This document shows positions 43,330 through 52,679 of a DNA stretch of 64,000 bases, in pieces. Source of the DNA: UBA168 sp011055275. GTDB taxonomy: Archaea; Thermoproteota; Thermoprotei_A; Marsarchaeales; UBA168. Position numbers and translations under genes: made by a program. The DNA lies in assembly GCA_046635845.1 (NCBI GenBank), contig JAQQXN010000001.1. One strand, written 5' to 3'. How positions within the stretch are numbered: the first letter of the stretch is position 1; every line of letters begins with the position of its first letter. The notes beneath the pieces are model-generated. The model saw nothing but the letters and a program-made list of their open reading frames with translations. It was not told the origin of the DNA and ran no database searches.

Positions 43330-44553
43330 ATGACGAGGGACAAGCGCGGGGAATCCCTAATAATAGCAGCCAGAGGGCTCAGAAGTTTTTCCTTCGGATA
43401 CATGAACGTCGCCATACCCATTTACTTTGCAAAGCTTCATCTAAGCGCAGTTCAGATTGGGCTAATTTTCACGGCGGCGTCGGCCTCTTCGGCCGTGTTG
43501 ATGCTGGTCTTCAGCTACGCCGGCGACGTTTACGGAAAGAAGCCCCTGCTTGTCATGCTTGCCTTAATCATGTCTCTTTCCGGCGTTTTCTACGCGCTTT
43601 TCCGCAACCTCGCCTTGATAACCCTGGCTGCCGTGTTCGGAGGCGTCGGAGGGGGAGGAGGAGGGGGAGCGGGAGGGGGTCCCTTTGCGCCCCTTCAAAA
43701 CGCGCTGCTCGCCGAGAAGACAGATGATAAGAACAGGACTTACGTTATATCCGTGGCATCTACGGTGGGTTCATTATCAAGTGCCTTCGGCACGCTCTTG
43801 GCCTTTATACCAAGCGTGATGGGATTTTCTGGATTTCGGGTTTTGTTCATCACAACAGCGGCCTTAGGGGCCGCGCAGGCCTTTGTGATAGGGAGCGTTC
43901 ACGAGGATAAGCCCAAGGGCCGCGCCGCCGTAAACAGGGCCATAAGGAGAAATGCGTCGCTTATAACGAAGTTCTCGCTAGCTGGCGTGTTCTCTGGGTT
44001 CGGAATGGGACTCATATCTCCCTTCTTTCCATATTGGTTTTACGTTCGCTTCGGGGTAGATCTAAATGAGCTCACCCCCGTGTTCTTCACGTCCAGCCTT
44101 GTAAATGCCGCCTCCTATCCACTGGCCGCGCGCATGGCTCGCGTACTTGGCTCAATCAAGACCATAACCCTGACGCGCATCGCTGGCATAGTGGCACTGG
44201 TTGCCATACCGTTATCTCCCACGTACTTGGTGGCTTCCGTTGCTTACGTCCTAAGGGGGGCGCTGAACAGCATGGCAATGCCAGTGAGGCAGTCGTATAC
44301 CCTTGGCGTAATTGACGAGGAGGCCCGGGCAACGTCGCAGGGGGTATCGGGTATAGCGCGTAGGGCAAGCACGGTTGCTGCCCCGACTCTGACGGGCTAC
44401 CTCATGGAATACATATCCATATCGTTGCCTCTTTACTTAAGCGGGGCTTTTTTAGCGGCCAACGCGGCCCTGTATTGGGTTTTCTTCCACAACGTTAAGC
44501 CGCCAGAGGAAAGAGAGACAAAGCACGATAGCGAGGTGGAGCGAGCGCTTTGA
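43330..44553 (+). CDS. MFS transporter with a glycine-rich expansion
   Basis: 407 residues with about 12 hydrophobic segments. GDVYGKKPLLVMLALI is the loop 2-3 motif of the family. At about residues 103-118 a run of glycines (GGVGGGGGGGAGGG) precedes PFAPLQNALLAEK, the TM4 region. The usual motif has only a few glycines, so this is an expansion, encoded by a G-rich stretch that could fold as a G-quadruplex. The substrate is unknown; it resembles drug or sugar exporters. It is divergent from the CoA-binding gene and not linked to an operon. Confidence 0.8.
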   Translation: MTRDKRGESLIIAARGLRSFSFGYMNVAIPIYFAKLHLSAVQIGLIFTAASASSAVLMLVFSYAGDVYGKKPLLVMLALIMSLSGVFYALFRNLALITLAAVFGGVGGGGGGGAGGGPFAPLQNALLAEKTDDKNRTYVISVASTVGSLSSAFGTLLAFIPSVMGFSGFRVLFITTAALGAAQAFVIGSVHEDKPKGRAAVNRAIRRNASLITKFSLAGVFSGFGMGLISPFFPYWFYVRFGVDLNELTPVFFTSSLVNAASYPLAARMARVLGSIKTITLTRIAGIVALVAIPLSPTYLVASVAYVLRGALNSMAMPVRQSYTLGVIDEEARATSQGVSGIARRASTVAAPTLTGYLMEYISISLPLYLSGAFLAANAALYWVFFHNVKPPEERETKHDSEVERAL

Positions 44554-44774
44554 AAGAAAATCGCATAACGCACCAATGAACTAGCCCACGCTGGCGAGTG
44601 GAGCCTCGTGCGGCGGTCGCGAGAGTTGATCCATCCCCTTCAAGGAGACTTCTGCCTCTTAAACCCGATTAAAGTTAAAGACATGGAAATCGCCATTTTT
44701 CCCATAGCGGTACCAAAAGCGTGTAGTCGCAACGTTTTCAGACCAAAGGCAAAACACCTCATTGGCCTCCTACT

Positions 44775-44783
44775 GCTTATAAG
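44775..44783 (+). promoter_or_regulatory. TATA-like box for the EcfT gene
   Basis: CTTATAAGG is centred about 26 bases before the ATG at 44805, a leaderless spacing. Confidence 0.5.
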
Positions 44784-44804
44784 GAGGGCGGTTACTCTCT
44801 TAAC

Positions 44805-45701
44805 ATGCTGGTGGCTTACGCCGTTGCGCTGGCCATGATCCTCTTTGGGCCGTTAACCGCCTTCTACTTCGTATGGGTAGCCATAGGGCTGAACAAGTTC
44901 AGCTCGGTGTTTGCGTTTCCCTATGGAGGACCGCTAGATAAGGTTGATCCCAGGGTTAAGTTGCTCATGGCCATAACCCTTCCCGCCATGTGCGATGTCG
45001 TAAGCCCAGCATATGTCTTGCTGCTTCTTGCGTTTGTCCTGATGCTTTACGCCTTTACGCCCCGCGTAAGGGATAAGTACGCGTTTATCTTTCCGCTTAT
45101 AGCCGCCACAGTAATCCCTGCGGCGTGGACGGCGTCAATAGAGTTCAGACCCCGCATGGGCTATGGCTACGAGCTACTTTTGCCTAGCTCGTTGAGGGCC
45201 CTTGGCGTAAGCGGTTTCTCCGCGGTTGGTTTTCAGTTCGGGTTGCTGTCTGGATTGAGAGATTCCGTGGCGGTTGCTAGCGCTTTCCTCATAGTTTTCA
45301 GCTCGTCTCCAGCTGACATCCTTAGAGCACTGGTTAAAAGTAAGGTTCCCGTGGAAATGGGTTTCATACTGACCGTTGCCTTCACGGCGATACCTAGGAT
45401 AATCGATCAGATATCCGCTACCTTTGAAGCGATGAGAAGCCGCGGCCTCTCTTGGAGGCAATGGACCGCCCGCCGTCCATTGAGTATAGTAAGGGTGGTA
45501 TTTGCGGGATTGCTCGGCATAGCAAATGTGGTCGTGCTATCCATAATGAGCGCCCAGAGCCTAGCCATTTCAGCAGACCTTAGAGGGTTCAGGTCCGGTA
45601 ATAGAAGAAGCTATTACAAGGACGTAAGCTTAACACCCTTGGACGCGGTCCTCATCGTGGTGCTTCTTTCAGTTTGGGTTGTTTCGTTCCTCATTAAATG
45701 A
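44805..45701 (+). CDS. EcfT/CbiQ-type transmembrane protein of an energy-coupling factor transporter
   Basis: 298 residues, with helices around VAYAVALAMILFGPLTAF, VLLLLAFVLMLYAF and a C-terminal VLIVVLLSVWVVSFL. Two coupling motifs are visible: FEAMRSRGLSW and ISADLRGFRSG (the ARG-type helices that bind the ATPases). EcfT pairs with ATPases EcfA/A' and a substrate-binding S component to import vitamins or metals. Neither partner lies in this window, so the transporter is incomplete here and its substrate unknown. A TATA-like box supports separate transcription. Confidence 0.8.
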   Translation: MLVAYAVALAMILFGPLTAFYFVWVAIGLNKFSSVFAFPYGGPLDKVDPRVKLLMAITLPAMCDVVSPAYVLLLLAFVLMLYAFTPRVRDKYAFIFPLIAATVIPAAWTASIEFRPRMGYGYELLLPSSLRALGVSGFSAVGFQFGLLSGLRDSVAVASAFLIVFSSSPADILRALVKSKVPVEMGFILTVAFTAIPRIIDQISATFEAMRSRGLSWRQWTARRPLSIVRVVFAGLLGIANVVVLSIMSAQSLAISADLRGFRSGNRRSYYKDVSLTPLDAVLIVVLLSVWVVSFLIK

Positions 45702-45705
45702 CTAC

Positions 45706-45716
45706 GCTTTTATATG
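45706..45716 (+). promoter_or_regulatory. TATA-like box for the GH3 gene
   Basis: GCTTTTATATG is centred about 22 bases before the ATG at 45733. It overlaps the tail region after EcfT and argues against the in-frame ATG at 45679. Confidence 0.5.
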
Positions 45717-45732
45717 GCTATGGGCTTTGCTT

Positions 45733-47979
45733 ATGTCAGCTAATAACGTTGATGAGAAAGTGAGGGAGCTTATCAAGAGCATGAGTTTGGAAGAAAAGAT
45801 GGCTCAGCTCAGCTCCGCGTGGGCAGATGAGCTCCTTGAAAACGGCCAATTCTCAGAGGAGAAGGCAAGGAACCTCCTGAAGAACGGAATAGGCGAGATA
45901 ACCCGCATATCCGGCAGGGGCTTCAAGCCAAAAGACGCCGCGAGCGTAGTTAACAAGATACAGCGGTTTCTTATAAATGAGACAAGGCTGAAAATACCGA
46001 CCATAATCCATGAAGAATGCCTTGCAGGATTGCAGGGACCATCATCTACCTGCTTTCCACAATCCATAGGGCTTGCCAGCACTTGGAGCGTTCCATTGAT
46101 GAAAAAAGTTGCGATATCCATAGGAAAGCAGGTGAGGACCGTCGGAGGTAGGCAAGGTCTTGCGCCAGTCCTTGACCTTGCGGTTGACCCGAGGTGGGGA
46201 AGGACCGAGGAGACCTACGGTGAGGATCCCTACCTCGTCTCCTCCATGGGAGTTGCGTACGTGTCGTCTCTTCAGGCGCAGGGCGTAGCCGCAACCGGAA
46301 AGCACTTCGCGGGGCACGGATCCTCCGAGGGAGGGAGGAACACCGCACCCGTGAACGTCTCCGAGAGGTTCCTGAGGGAAAACCACTTGAGGACCTTTGA
46401 AGCAGCCGTGAAGCTGGCAGGATTGCAGACCATAATGCCAGCTTATCATCAGATAGATGGGGTGCCATCTCACGCCAACTCATGGTTGTTAAAAGGGGTC
46501 CTCAGAGGTGAGTGGGGCTTTAAGGGGGTCGTTGTGTCCGATTATGAGGGGGTCTCCCGGCTCAAGACCACGGAAGGGATTGCCGGAAGCTTGCAGGAAG
46601 CGGGAATCAAGGCGCTAATGGTAGGCGTCGACGTGGAGTTGCCAACTGGAAGGTGCTATCACGAGCTGGTAAGCGCCGTCAAGGAGGGCCTAATCCCCGA
46701 GAGCGCCGTGGACGCGGCCGTTGAGAGGGTACTGAGACTCAAGTTCCAGCTCGGCCTGTTCGACAATCCGTATGTGGACGAGTCTCAGGTCCCAGAGAGC
46801 CTAGACACGCCTGAGGACAGGAGCCTTGCGCTCGAAGCAGCTAGGGAGTCTATTATACTTCTCAAGAACGAAGGGGTGCTTCCCTTAGGAAGGAAAGCAA
46901 AGATAGCCGTGATTGGCCCTAACGCTGCGGACGCGAGGAACTTGCTGGGAGACTATCACTATGCAGCCCACGTAGCGCTCAAGGAACCCACGGTTAAGGT
47001 AACGAGCATCCTAGACGCGCTAAAGAGCAGGGTCTCTTCTGTTCTCTACGCTAAGGGATGCGACGTAGCGCTTCCATCTAAGGACGGCTTCGGGCAGGCC
47101 CTTGAGGCAGCCAGGCAGGCAGACGTGGTCGTGGCCGTTATGGGAGACAGGTCTGGGCTTCCGCAATGGGCCTGGCATGGCGGTAAGTACGAGGATTACC
47201 AGAACACGGTCGGGGAGGGCATCGACTCCCACGACCTCAAGCTGCCGGGAGCGCAGGAGGACCTCCTCGTGGAGCTCGAGGGGCTTGGAAAGCCGCTCGT
47301 TTTAGTGCTCGTAAGCGGGAGGCCCTACTCCATCCCCAACCCCTCTTCCATATCGGCCATCCTCGAGGCCTGGCTTCCGGGAGAGGAGGGAGGGGAGGCG
47401 ATCGCCGAAGTGCTTTTCGGCGAGGTCAACCCAAGCGGCCACCTTCCCATATCCTATCCAAAGTCCGTTGGCCAGCTCCCCGATTACTACTACAGGAGGA
47501 GGTCTTCCATGGGCAGCTACGCCTTCACGGACTCCATGCCCCTCTACCCCTTTGGTCACGGCCTGTCCTACACGACCTTCTCCTACTCCTCCCTCTCCGT
47601 CACGCCGCAGGTAAATCCGGGCGGCGTGGTTGAGATATCGTTCTACGTCGAGAACTCTGGAGGAAGGGAGGGAAAGGAGGTCGCCCAGCTCTACGTCTCG
47701 AAGCCGATTGCCTCGGTTTCAAGGCCAGCAAAGGAGCTCAAGGGATTTGCGAAGCTGTCGCTTAAGCCCGGCGAGAGGAGGAAGGTCACGTTCCGCGTCC
47801 CAGCCGAGATCCTATCCTTCTACGATGACCAAATGCAGCTCATAATAGAAAAAGGTCAATATGTTGTTGAGGTCGGATCTTCATCAGAAGACATTAGGCT
47901 AAGGGGAGATTTTGAAGTCAGCGCATCGGCACGGTTACTCATAAGAAGAGCGTTTAGTTCAAGCGTCTCAGTAGAGTGA
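45733..47979 (+). CDS. Glycoside hydrolase family 3 (beta-glucosidase/beta-xylosidase type)
   Basis: About 748 residues. Domain 1 (~1-320) carries the catalytic nucleophile in GVVVSDYEGVSRL (D270) and the substrate segments VDPRWGRTEETYGEDPYLVSSMG and ATGKHFAGHG. Domain 2 (GH3 C, ~370-590) and a fibronectin III-like domain (~650-735, VSKPIASVSRPAKELKGFAKLSLKPGERRKVTF) follow. There is no signal peptide, so it probably acts inside the cell on imported beta-linked oligosaccharides. The start is set by the TATA-like box. Transport genes for these sugars might include the Opp/Dpp-type permease at the window end. Confidence 0.92.
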   Translation: MSANNVDEKVRELIKSMSLEEKMAQLSSAWADELLENGQFSEEKARNLLKNGIGEITRISGRGFKPKDAASVVNKIQRFLINETRLKIPTIIHEECLAGLQGPSSTCFPQSIGLASTWSVPLMKKVAISIGKQVRTVGGRQGLAPVLDLAVDPRWGRTEETYGEDPYLVSSMGVAYVSSLQAQGVAATGKHFAGHGSSEGGRNTAPVNVSERFLRENHLRTFEAAVKLAGLQTIMPAYHQIDGVPSHANSWLLKGVLRGEWGFKGVVVSDYEGVSRLKTTEGIAGSLQEAGIKALMVGVDVELPTGRCYHELVSAVKEGLIPESAVDAAVERVLRLKFQLGLFDNPYVDESQVPESLDTPEDRSLALEAARESIILLKNEGVLPLGRKAKIAVIGPNAADARNLLGDYHYAAHVALKEPTVKVTSILDALKSRVSSVLYAKGCDVALPSKDGFGQALEAARQADVVVAVMGDRSGLPQWAWHGGKYEDYQNTVGEGIDSHDLKLPGAQEDLLVELEGLGKPLVLVLVSGRPYSIPNPSSISAILEAWLPGEEGGEAIAEVLFGEVNPSGHLPISYPKSVGQLPDYYYRRRSSMGSYAFTDSMPLYPFGHGLSYTTFSYSSLSVTPQVNPGGVVEISFYVENSGGREGKEVAQLYVSKPIASVSRPAKELKGFAKLSLKPGERRKVTFRVPAEILSFYDDQMQLIIEKGQYVVEVGSSSEDIRLRGDFEVSASARLLIRRAFSSSVSVE

Positions 47980-48054
47980 AGACGAACGTTCCTATTAGGA
48001 AATCTTGCTTAAAAAGTAGGTGTCTAAGTGATTCGATAGCAAGCAGCCGCCGTG

Positions 48055-49458
48055 TCAATAAAGCTCGTACTTGCCTTGGAGACCCTTGACGTAGCTCTGC
48101 GGCGTGTGCGCCCAAACACCCCTTAGAGCTTTGGCAAGCCTCCTCGCCTCCTCAGGGCGCTCGTCAATTAAGTTGCGCTTCTCACGAGGGTCCTCTTCCA
48201 GATCGTAAAGCTCATCAGGTTGCCCTGCAGGCCTGCTGACGTAACTGTACCGTCCGTCCCTTACGCACCTGTCTGGCGCCTCGTGGTATCCCATTATCAC
48301 TGCGTTTCTTCCCTTCTTTTCGCTCTTAAGGACAGGCAAAAAGCTGCGTCCAGCCAAAGGTATCGCGTCCTCCTCGAAGCCGAGAAGCTCAAGCAGCGTG
48401 GGCAACGCGTCTGGCACCGCGATTAGGTCTTGGGACATTCCGCTCTTGATTCCGAGCTCCGAACCCACATCGCTCGGAAGCCTAATTCCGAAAGGCACCT
48501 TAAGCAGCTCGCTGTACATCCTATCTCCTCCCTTCAGAAACTTTCCGTGATCAGCCAACGGATGGCCGTGATCGGCAAGCAGAAGCATGATGGAATTGTC
48601 CAGAAGGCCCGTCTCCTTCAGCGCTGAATAAAAGCGTTCAAAGCAGTGATCGACGAAGGCAACTTCCCCAGCGTACAGCTTGCGGATACTAGTTATCTCT
48701 TCGGGTGAGGCCCAGGACATGGCCTCGCCACCCTTGGGAAGTATTATCCGCGGCTTAGCATCAAGCGCCATGCCGTAACTTACGTCGTAGGAATGAGGAT
48801 GTTCCCAGGGCTCGTGCGGGTCAAAACTGTCAATCCAAAGGAAGATGTGGCCGTCCTGCCGTCTATTTTTACGCACCCAATCAGCCGCCTTCGAGAAAAC
48901 CTTGCAGGGGAACCAATCATCGTCTTCATCATCCCTGAACTCGTCAATGTTTGAAAGGAACTTGCTCAACAAGGAAACCCAGGCTGGATCGTTCTTTATG
49001 TTAGTATTGCAGTAGTCCTCGATTTTTCTGTTTTTAGGAGGCGGGATGCCGTGGGCATCAAATTCCTGCCCCCTTATGAATTCCCAGTAATCAAGGCCCG
49101 AGTACAGGTTGTAGCCGGGCTTGAACATATGGTAGGTATCGGAGATTAACGCGGTCACGTAACCTCTCCTCTTCAGTAGCGCGGCCGCAGTCAAGTCATA
49201 CTGGTTTAGCGGAGACCATGGTTTGTAAGGTAACGTGAATTGCCCAGTAAGCAGCTCAGTCCGTTGCGGGATTGTAGGTAAGCCAGAGGGGTAAGCGTTC
49301 AAAAAGGCAATGCCATCGGCAAGCACCCTGTCCAGGTTGGGGGTCTTAGCCGCAGGTACTCCGTCGAAAACGGCTTTCCCATGATTGTAAAAGCTGACGT
49401 GGTCCTGCCTGAGGCTATCTAAGACAACTATTATAAGGTTAAGATCGTCTTTAGGCAT
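48055..49458 (-). CDS. Sulfatase-superfamily hydrolase with Thr at the nucleophile position
   Basis: 467 residues of the alkaline phosphatase/sulfatase fold: LIIVVLDSLRQDH (metal Asp), KTPNLDRVLADGI, LPTIPQRTELLTG, LWIDSFDPHEPW and LLADHGHPLADHGKF. The formylglycine motif C/S-x-P-x-R reads T62-I-P-Q-R66, so it cannot be converted to formylglycine in the standard way. A Thr nucleophile is known in phosphodiesterases of the same superfamily, so this may be a phosphohydrolase or Thr-type sulfatase. It sits beside the GH3 gene but on the opposite strand. A TATA-like box lies near 49478-49486 (minus strand). Confidence 0.82.
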   Translation of the reverse strand: MPKDDLNLIIVVLDSLRQDHVSFYNHGKAVFDGVPAAKTPNLDRVLADGIAFLNAYPSGLPTIPQRTELLTGQFTLPYKPWSPLNQYDLTAAALLKRRGYVTALISDTYHMFKPGYNLYSGLDYWEFIRGQEFDAHGIPPPKNRKIEDYCNTNIKNDPAWVSLLSKFLSNIDEFRDDEDDDWFPCKVFSKAADWVRKNRRQDGHIFLWIDSFDPHEPWEHPHSYDVSYGMALDAKPRIILPKGGEAMSWASPEEITSIRKLYAGEVAFVDHCFERFYSALKETGLLDNSIMLLLADHGHPLADHGKFLKGGDRMYSELLKVPFGIRLPSDVGSELGIKSGMSQDLIAVPDALPTLLELLGFEEDAIPLAGRSFLPVLKSEKKGRNAVIMGYHEAPDRCVRDGRYSYVSRPAGQPDELYDLEEDPREKRNLIDERPEEARRLAKALRGVWAHTPQSYVKGLQGKYELY

Positions 49459-49640
49459 GGCCTATAACTTACCGCATATTAAACGCCTTACTAAGCTTGT
49501 CGCGCAAAAGCATGTGAATTTAAACGAGTCGTTCAATCGAGGTCATAGGTTAGCGCGGCTAGGGCTCTGTGAAGACGGTGCGTTGGGTTAGTCCCTTAAG
49601 AAATCTATAGAAAAGTTAGGAGTTTGAGGGAAGCAGTAAA

Positions 49641-49668
49641 GCTCCGACCTCCAGGGAGGAGATAGGCA
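49641..49668 (+). repeat. IS200/IS605-type end sequence (partial)
   Basis: GTAAAGCTCCGACCTCCAGG followed by GAGGAGAT is the reverse complement of a near match to 61141-61168 (CTCCTCCCTGAAGGTCGGAG followed by CTTTCTTG). Hairpin CCTCC/GGAGG fits an IS200/IS605-type subterminal structure. It precedes the TnpB remnant in the same orientation, so the element looks rearranged. Confidence 0.5.
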
Positions 49669-49721
49669 GACTTCCCTCACCCGAAAATACTATTAATAAG
49701 TTTGCTATACTAATAATAGAT

Positions 49722-50491
49722 GTTCAGAACTATTAAACTAAAACTACCATACGATAGTCATTAATTGAAACGGCAAAGCAGCTTAAAGAAGCTGTACAGA
49801 TGGTTCTGGACTATGGTTTCGAGAACAAAACGTTCAACAAGAGCAAGCTCAACAAAGGGACATACGGAAAGGTGAGGGAAAGGATACCCACGCTACCATC
49901 TGCGCTCGTTCCGCTCATGGGAAACTGAGGAAACCGAGCGGAAGAGAGAGACGGTTCGCGCGTGATGTTAATCATGCGATCTCAAAGAAGATAGTTTCAC
50001 TTCCCTATGACGCATATGCATTAGAGGCGCTGAATCCCGCGTCGATGAAGCAAAATGGAAAGGGCAAAAGATTTAGAAAGATGCTGGGTTCATGGTCACC
50101 AGCAGAACTGCAGAAGTTCACAGAATACAAGGCAGAGGATGCAGGCAAAATAGTACTGCATGTAGATCCGAAGCATGCGTCGCAGAAACGTTCGAAACGT
50201 GGCTATACAGGCAAGAACAACGGGCATGGCTCAGTATTCAAATGCAAGAACTGCGGTTATGAGCTCAATGCGGACTTGAACGCCTCAAGGAACGTCGAGG
50301 TGCTCGGTAAATCCGATTACTTCAGGCCGCTGTCAGCCAATCGTTGCGGTTCGATGAAACCCCACTTACGGGTGGGGCAGGAGACCAGCAACAAGCTTCC
50401 GAAGCTTTGGCGAGGAGTGGCTGACTTGAAACGAGAGACCAGAGAAAGAGAGGAAAAACGTAAGCGGTTTAAGACAGGTATATCAGAATAA
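49722..50491 (+). pseudogene. Decayed TnpB (IS200/IS605 OrfB) with internal deletion
   Basis: An N-terminal piece starts at ATG 49722 (MFRTIKLKLPYDSH, then stop). A second frame follows (IETAKQLKEAVQMVLDYGFE...), then a jump to ARDVNHAISKKIVSLPYDAYALEAL and a C-terminal reading frame (50045-50491) with HVDPKHASQKRSKRGYTGKNN and KCKNCGYELNADLNASRN. The RuvC catalytic region is mostly missing. In the zinc ribbon the first CxxC has become RSKR (both Cys to Arg), leaving CKNC. The reading frame runs on through the right-end hairpin (CCCCAC/GTGGGG, 50360-50377). It is therefore non-functional as TnpB. Confidence 0.85.
50360..50377 (+). repeat. Right-end (omega-RNA-like) hairpin inside the TnpB remnant
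   Basis: CCCCAC (50360-50365) pairs with GTGGGG (50372-50377) around TTACGG. This lies where an IS200/IS605 right end and TnpB guide-RNA scaffold is expected, just after the zinc-ribbon and NADLNASRN region. Confidence 0.5.
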
Positions 50492-50699
50492 CTCCTATTA
50501 AAAGCTTAATCAAAAAATCAAGCGTACAAAGGAATCTCATGGTTTTGTGCGCACGAAGCCCGAAGTTCTGAGCAGGAAATCGGTTTTATGGCTCTTGGTC
50601 ATTTGAACTGGCTCCGAGCTGATGGAAACTATTACTGGGTACTGCGCGCGGCATATCTATTGCATTCGATAAACGTTTAAGCCAAGCCAAAACTTGATC

Positions 50700-51704
50700 A
50701 TGTCGGACAAACTTCGTGTATCTTTTGTTGGGTGCGGTGGCATAGCCGACGCCCATGCCAAGGGAATATCCACATTTCAGGATGTAGAGTTCGTGGGATT
50801 TTACGATGCGGTTAAGGAAGCCGCCAATTCACTTTCGGCTAAATACGGCGGCGTGCCCGTTTATGACGAGTTAGCCGCCATGATAAACGAGTCTAAACCG
50901 GATGTCATATACTACTTCCTGCCTCCGTTCGCGCATGGATCGGAAATTGAGGCCGCCAAGAGAGGCATCCCGTTCTTCGTGGAGAAACCAGTAGTTTTAG
51001 ATCTCGATATCGGCAAAAAGGTACTTGATGAGGTCAAGAAGAACCGCGTCATCACCGGCGCGGGCTACATGAACAGGTACAGGCGCTCTGTGAATTATGC
51101 CAGAGAAAGCTTTCTGCATGACCCACCGATCCTGATATTGGGCGGCTGGATAGGGGGTACGCCCACCAGGGATTGGTGGTGGATAAGACGCGAACAGAGT
51201 GGAACGCAGATGCATGAGCAGGTGACACACACAGTAGACCAGGCCAGGTACTTCGCTGGAGAAGTGGATACTGTTCAGGCTTTTGCCGCCAGAGGTTTCA
51301 ACAAGGGCGTGCCCTCTTCATATAACATAGATGATGCTGCGGTGCTAAACATCAAGTTCAAGAGCGGTGCAGTGGCCAATATTTATTCTTCATGTTCTTC
51401 CAATTCCATGGGTGGAGTTTTCATGAACGTTTATGCGTACGATACAACCGCCGTGTTCGAGAAGTGGGAGCAAAACTTGAGGCTTTACAAGGAGAGAGGA
51501 ACCGTGCAGGTAACCATAAACGGCGAACCGGACATATTCAAGCTGGAGGACAGAACATTCTTGGATGCAGTGAAGAAAGCAGACCAATCAATCGTTAAGT
51601 CGGATTATGCTGACGCGCTGAAAACAGCTGCGGTTACCATAGCGGCGCTTTCCTCGCTTGAAACCGGTCAGTCGCTTAGCGTTGCAAAGCTCGCAGAATC
51701 GTGA
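50700..51704 (+). CDS. Gfo/Idh/MocA family NAD(P)-dependent oxidoreductase
   Basis: About 334 residues starting MSDKLRVSFVGCGGIADAHAKG. The catalytic EKP motif is GIPFFVEKPVVLDL. GTQMHEQVTHTVDQARYFAGE holds the likely catalytic His/Asp region. The C-terminal alpha/beta domain is normal. It probably oxidises a sugar or polyol in the neighbouring glycan-use region. A TTG at 50694 is also in frame; ATG 50700 is preferred because AACGTTTAAGCC about 25 bases upstream resembles a TATA box. The 208 bases before it show nothing I recognise. Confidence 0.85.
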   Translation: MSDKLRVSFVGCGGIADAHAKGISTFQDVEFVGFYDAVKEAANSLSAKYGGVPVYDELAAMINESKPDVIYYFLPPFAHGSEIEAAKRGIPFFVEKPVVLDLDIGKKVLDEVKKNRVITGAGYMNRYRRSVNYARESFLHDPPILILGGWIGGTPTRDWWWIRREQSGTQMHEQVTHTVDQARYFAGEVDTVQAFAARGFNKGVPSSYNIDDAAVLNIKFKSGAVANIYSSCSSNSMGGVFMNVYAYDTTAVFEKWEQNLRLYKERGTVQVTINGEPDIFKLEDRTFLDAVKKADQSIVKSDYADALKTAAVTIAALSSLETGQSLSVAKLAES

Positions 51705-51923
51705 CTTTTGGTAAATGGGTTTCAGCTTTAAGCTGGCCTTGAAGGGCAACGTATGCCGTTAGCGCCAGTGGCAAAAACTTGTGGGCTTCAGTGCTTCAAT
51801 CGAAGTCAAGTCCTGTTAAGGAAGCAGTTGAGGGAATAAGAAATTTCCGATATGACCTCGGTCGCAAGACCACAGGGAAAGGGGAGCGCGAGCCTTCGGC
51901 TTTGGACGGCACATCACATCCTT

Positions 51924-52679
51924 TTAGGCACTGGAAGTATCGCGGATAAACCGTTGAGGGTAAAAAGTGCTTGAAGAAGTGCGCCCGTACGCCGTATTTG
52001 GTCTATCGCGTGCAACTTCACCTCGTAGCGGTTCTAAGTCTACGACCAATGGTAGGTGATCAGAATAAAGCACATTCGGCACCTGGTAGCTCATGACCTT
52101 CCATTTCTTCCCAATGAAGACGTAGTCAAGCCTTTCCTTTGGATCTTCCGATGGGAATGTAGCCCTTACGCCGGGGGAGGCGTCGGTTAATCCTATGCCC
52201 TTTATGGCGGGCGAGCCGGGTACGTCGTTGAAGTCGCCCACGAGAACAGCGTCATCAATTTTTCCCATCCATGTCATTAGGCGAGCTACCTGAGCAATTC
52301 TGCTTGGTTCGTCGAGCGAGAGGTGAGTCACGAAAAACGGGAAACCGCGTCCACGATAGTTCGCGCTTACTCTGATAGCTAACCTCCTCTCTTCCTCCTC
52401 AGGTGACCTTTCGAACCTTAGCACCGAGTATGAGCCTATGGTTTCGCGCGAGAGGACGGCGTTGCTCTGATAATCCCTTATGGTGGGAGCCCAAATGGCA
52501 TCCATGTCAAGCGCATTTGATATCGTTAAAACCATGAAATTCTCTCCTTGGTATCTGACACATTCTTGAAGTCCTACTATGTCGGGCGAAAGAGCTCTGA
52601 GAAAGTTTATGATCTGCGTGAGCGTCGGTCTTCCACGCGAATCCTTTCCACCGTGAATGTTCCAAGTAACAATCCTCAT
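51924..52679 (-). CDS. Endonuclease/exonuclease/phosphatase (EEP) family protein
   Basis: About 251 residues starting MRIVTWNIHGGKDSRGRPTL. EEP motifs are DIVGLQECVR (Glu), FFVTHLSL (His), AVLVGDFNDVPGSPA (Asp/Asn), and LDYVFIGKKW with YSDHLPLVVDL (catalytic His). These proteins cut DNA, RNA, phosphoinositides or small phosphodiesters. The frame is open back to 52781, but ATG 52679 begins the family core and a TATA-like box lies about 26 bases upstream. The neighbourhood is mobile debris and sugar genes, so no particular substrate is implied. Confidence 0.85.
   Translation of the reverse strand: MRIVTWNIHGGKDSRGRPTLTQIINFLRALSPDIVGLQECVRYQGENFMVLTISNALDMDAIWAPTIRDYQSNAVLSRETIGSYSVLRFERSPEEEERRLAIRVSANYRGRGFPFFVTHLSLDEPSRIAQVARLMTWMGKIDDAVLVGDFNDVPGSPAIKGIGLTDASPGVRATFPSEDPKERLDYVFIGKKWKVMSYQVPNVLYSDHLPLVVDLEPLRGEVARDRPNTAYGRTSSSTFYPQRFIRDTSSA

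Noticed and set aside
44554..44804. Possible riboswitch or small gene before EcfT.
   Set aside because: A plausible TATA-like box sits immediately before the gene, leaving no transcribed leader; no fold or conserved motif is visible.
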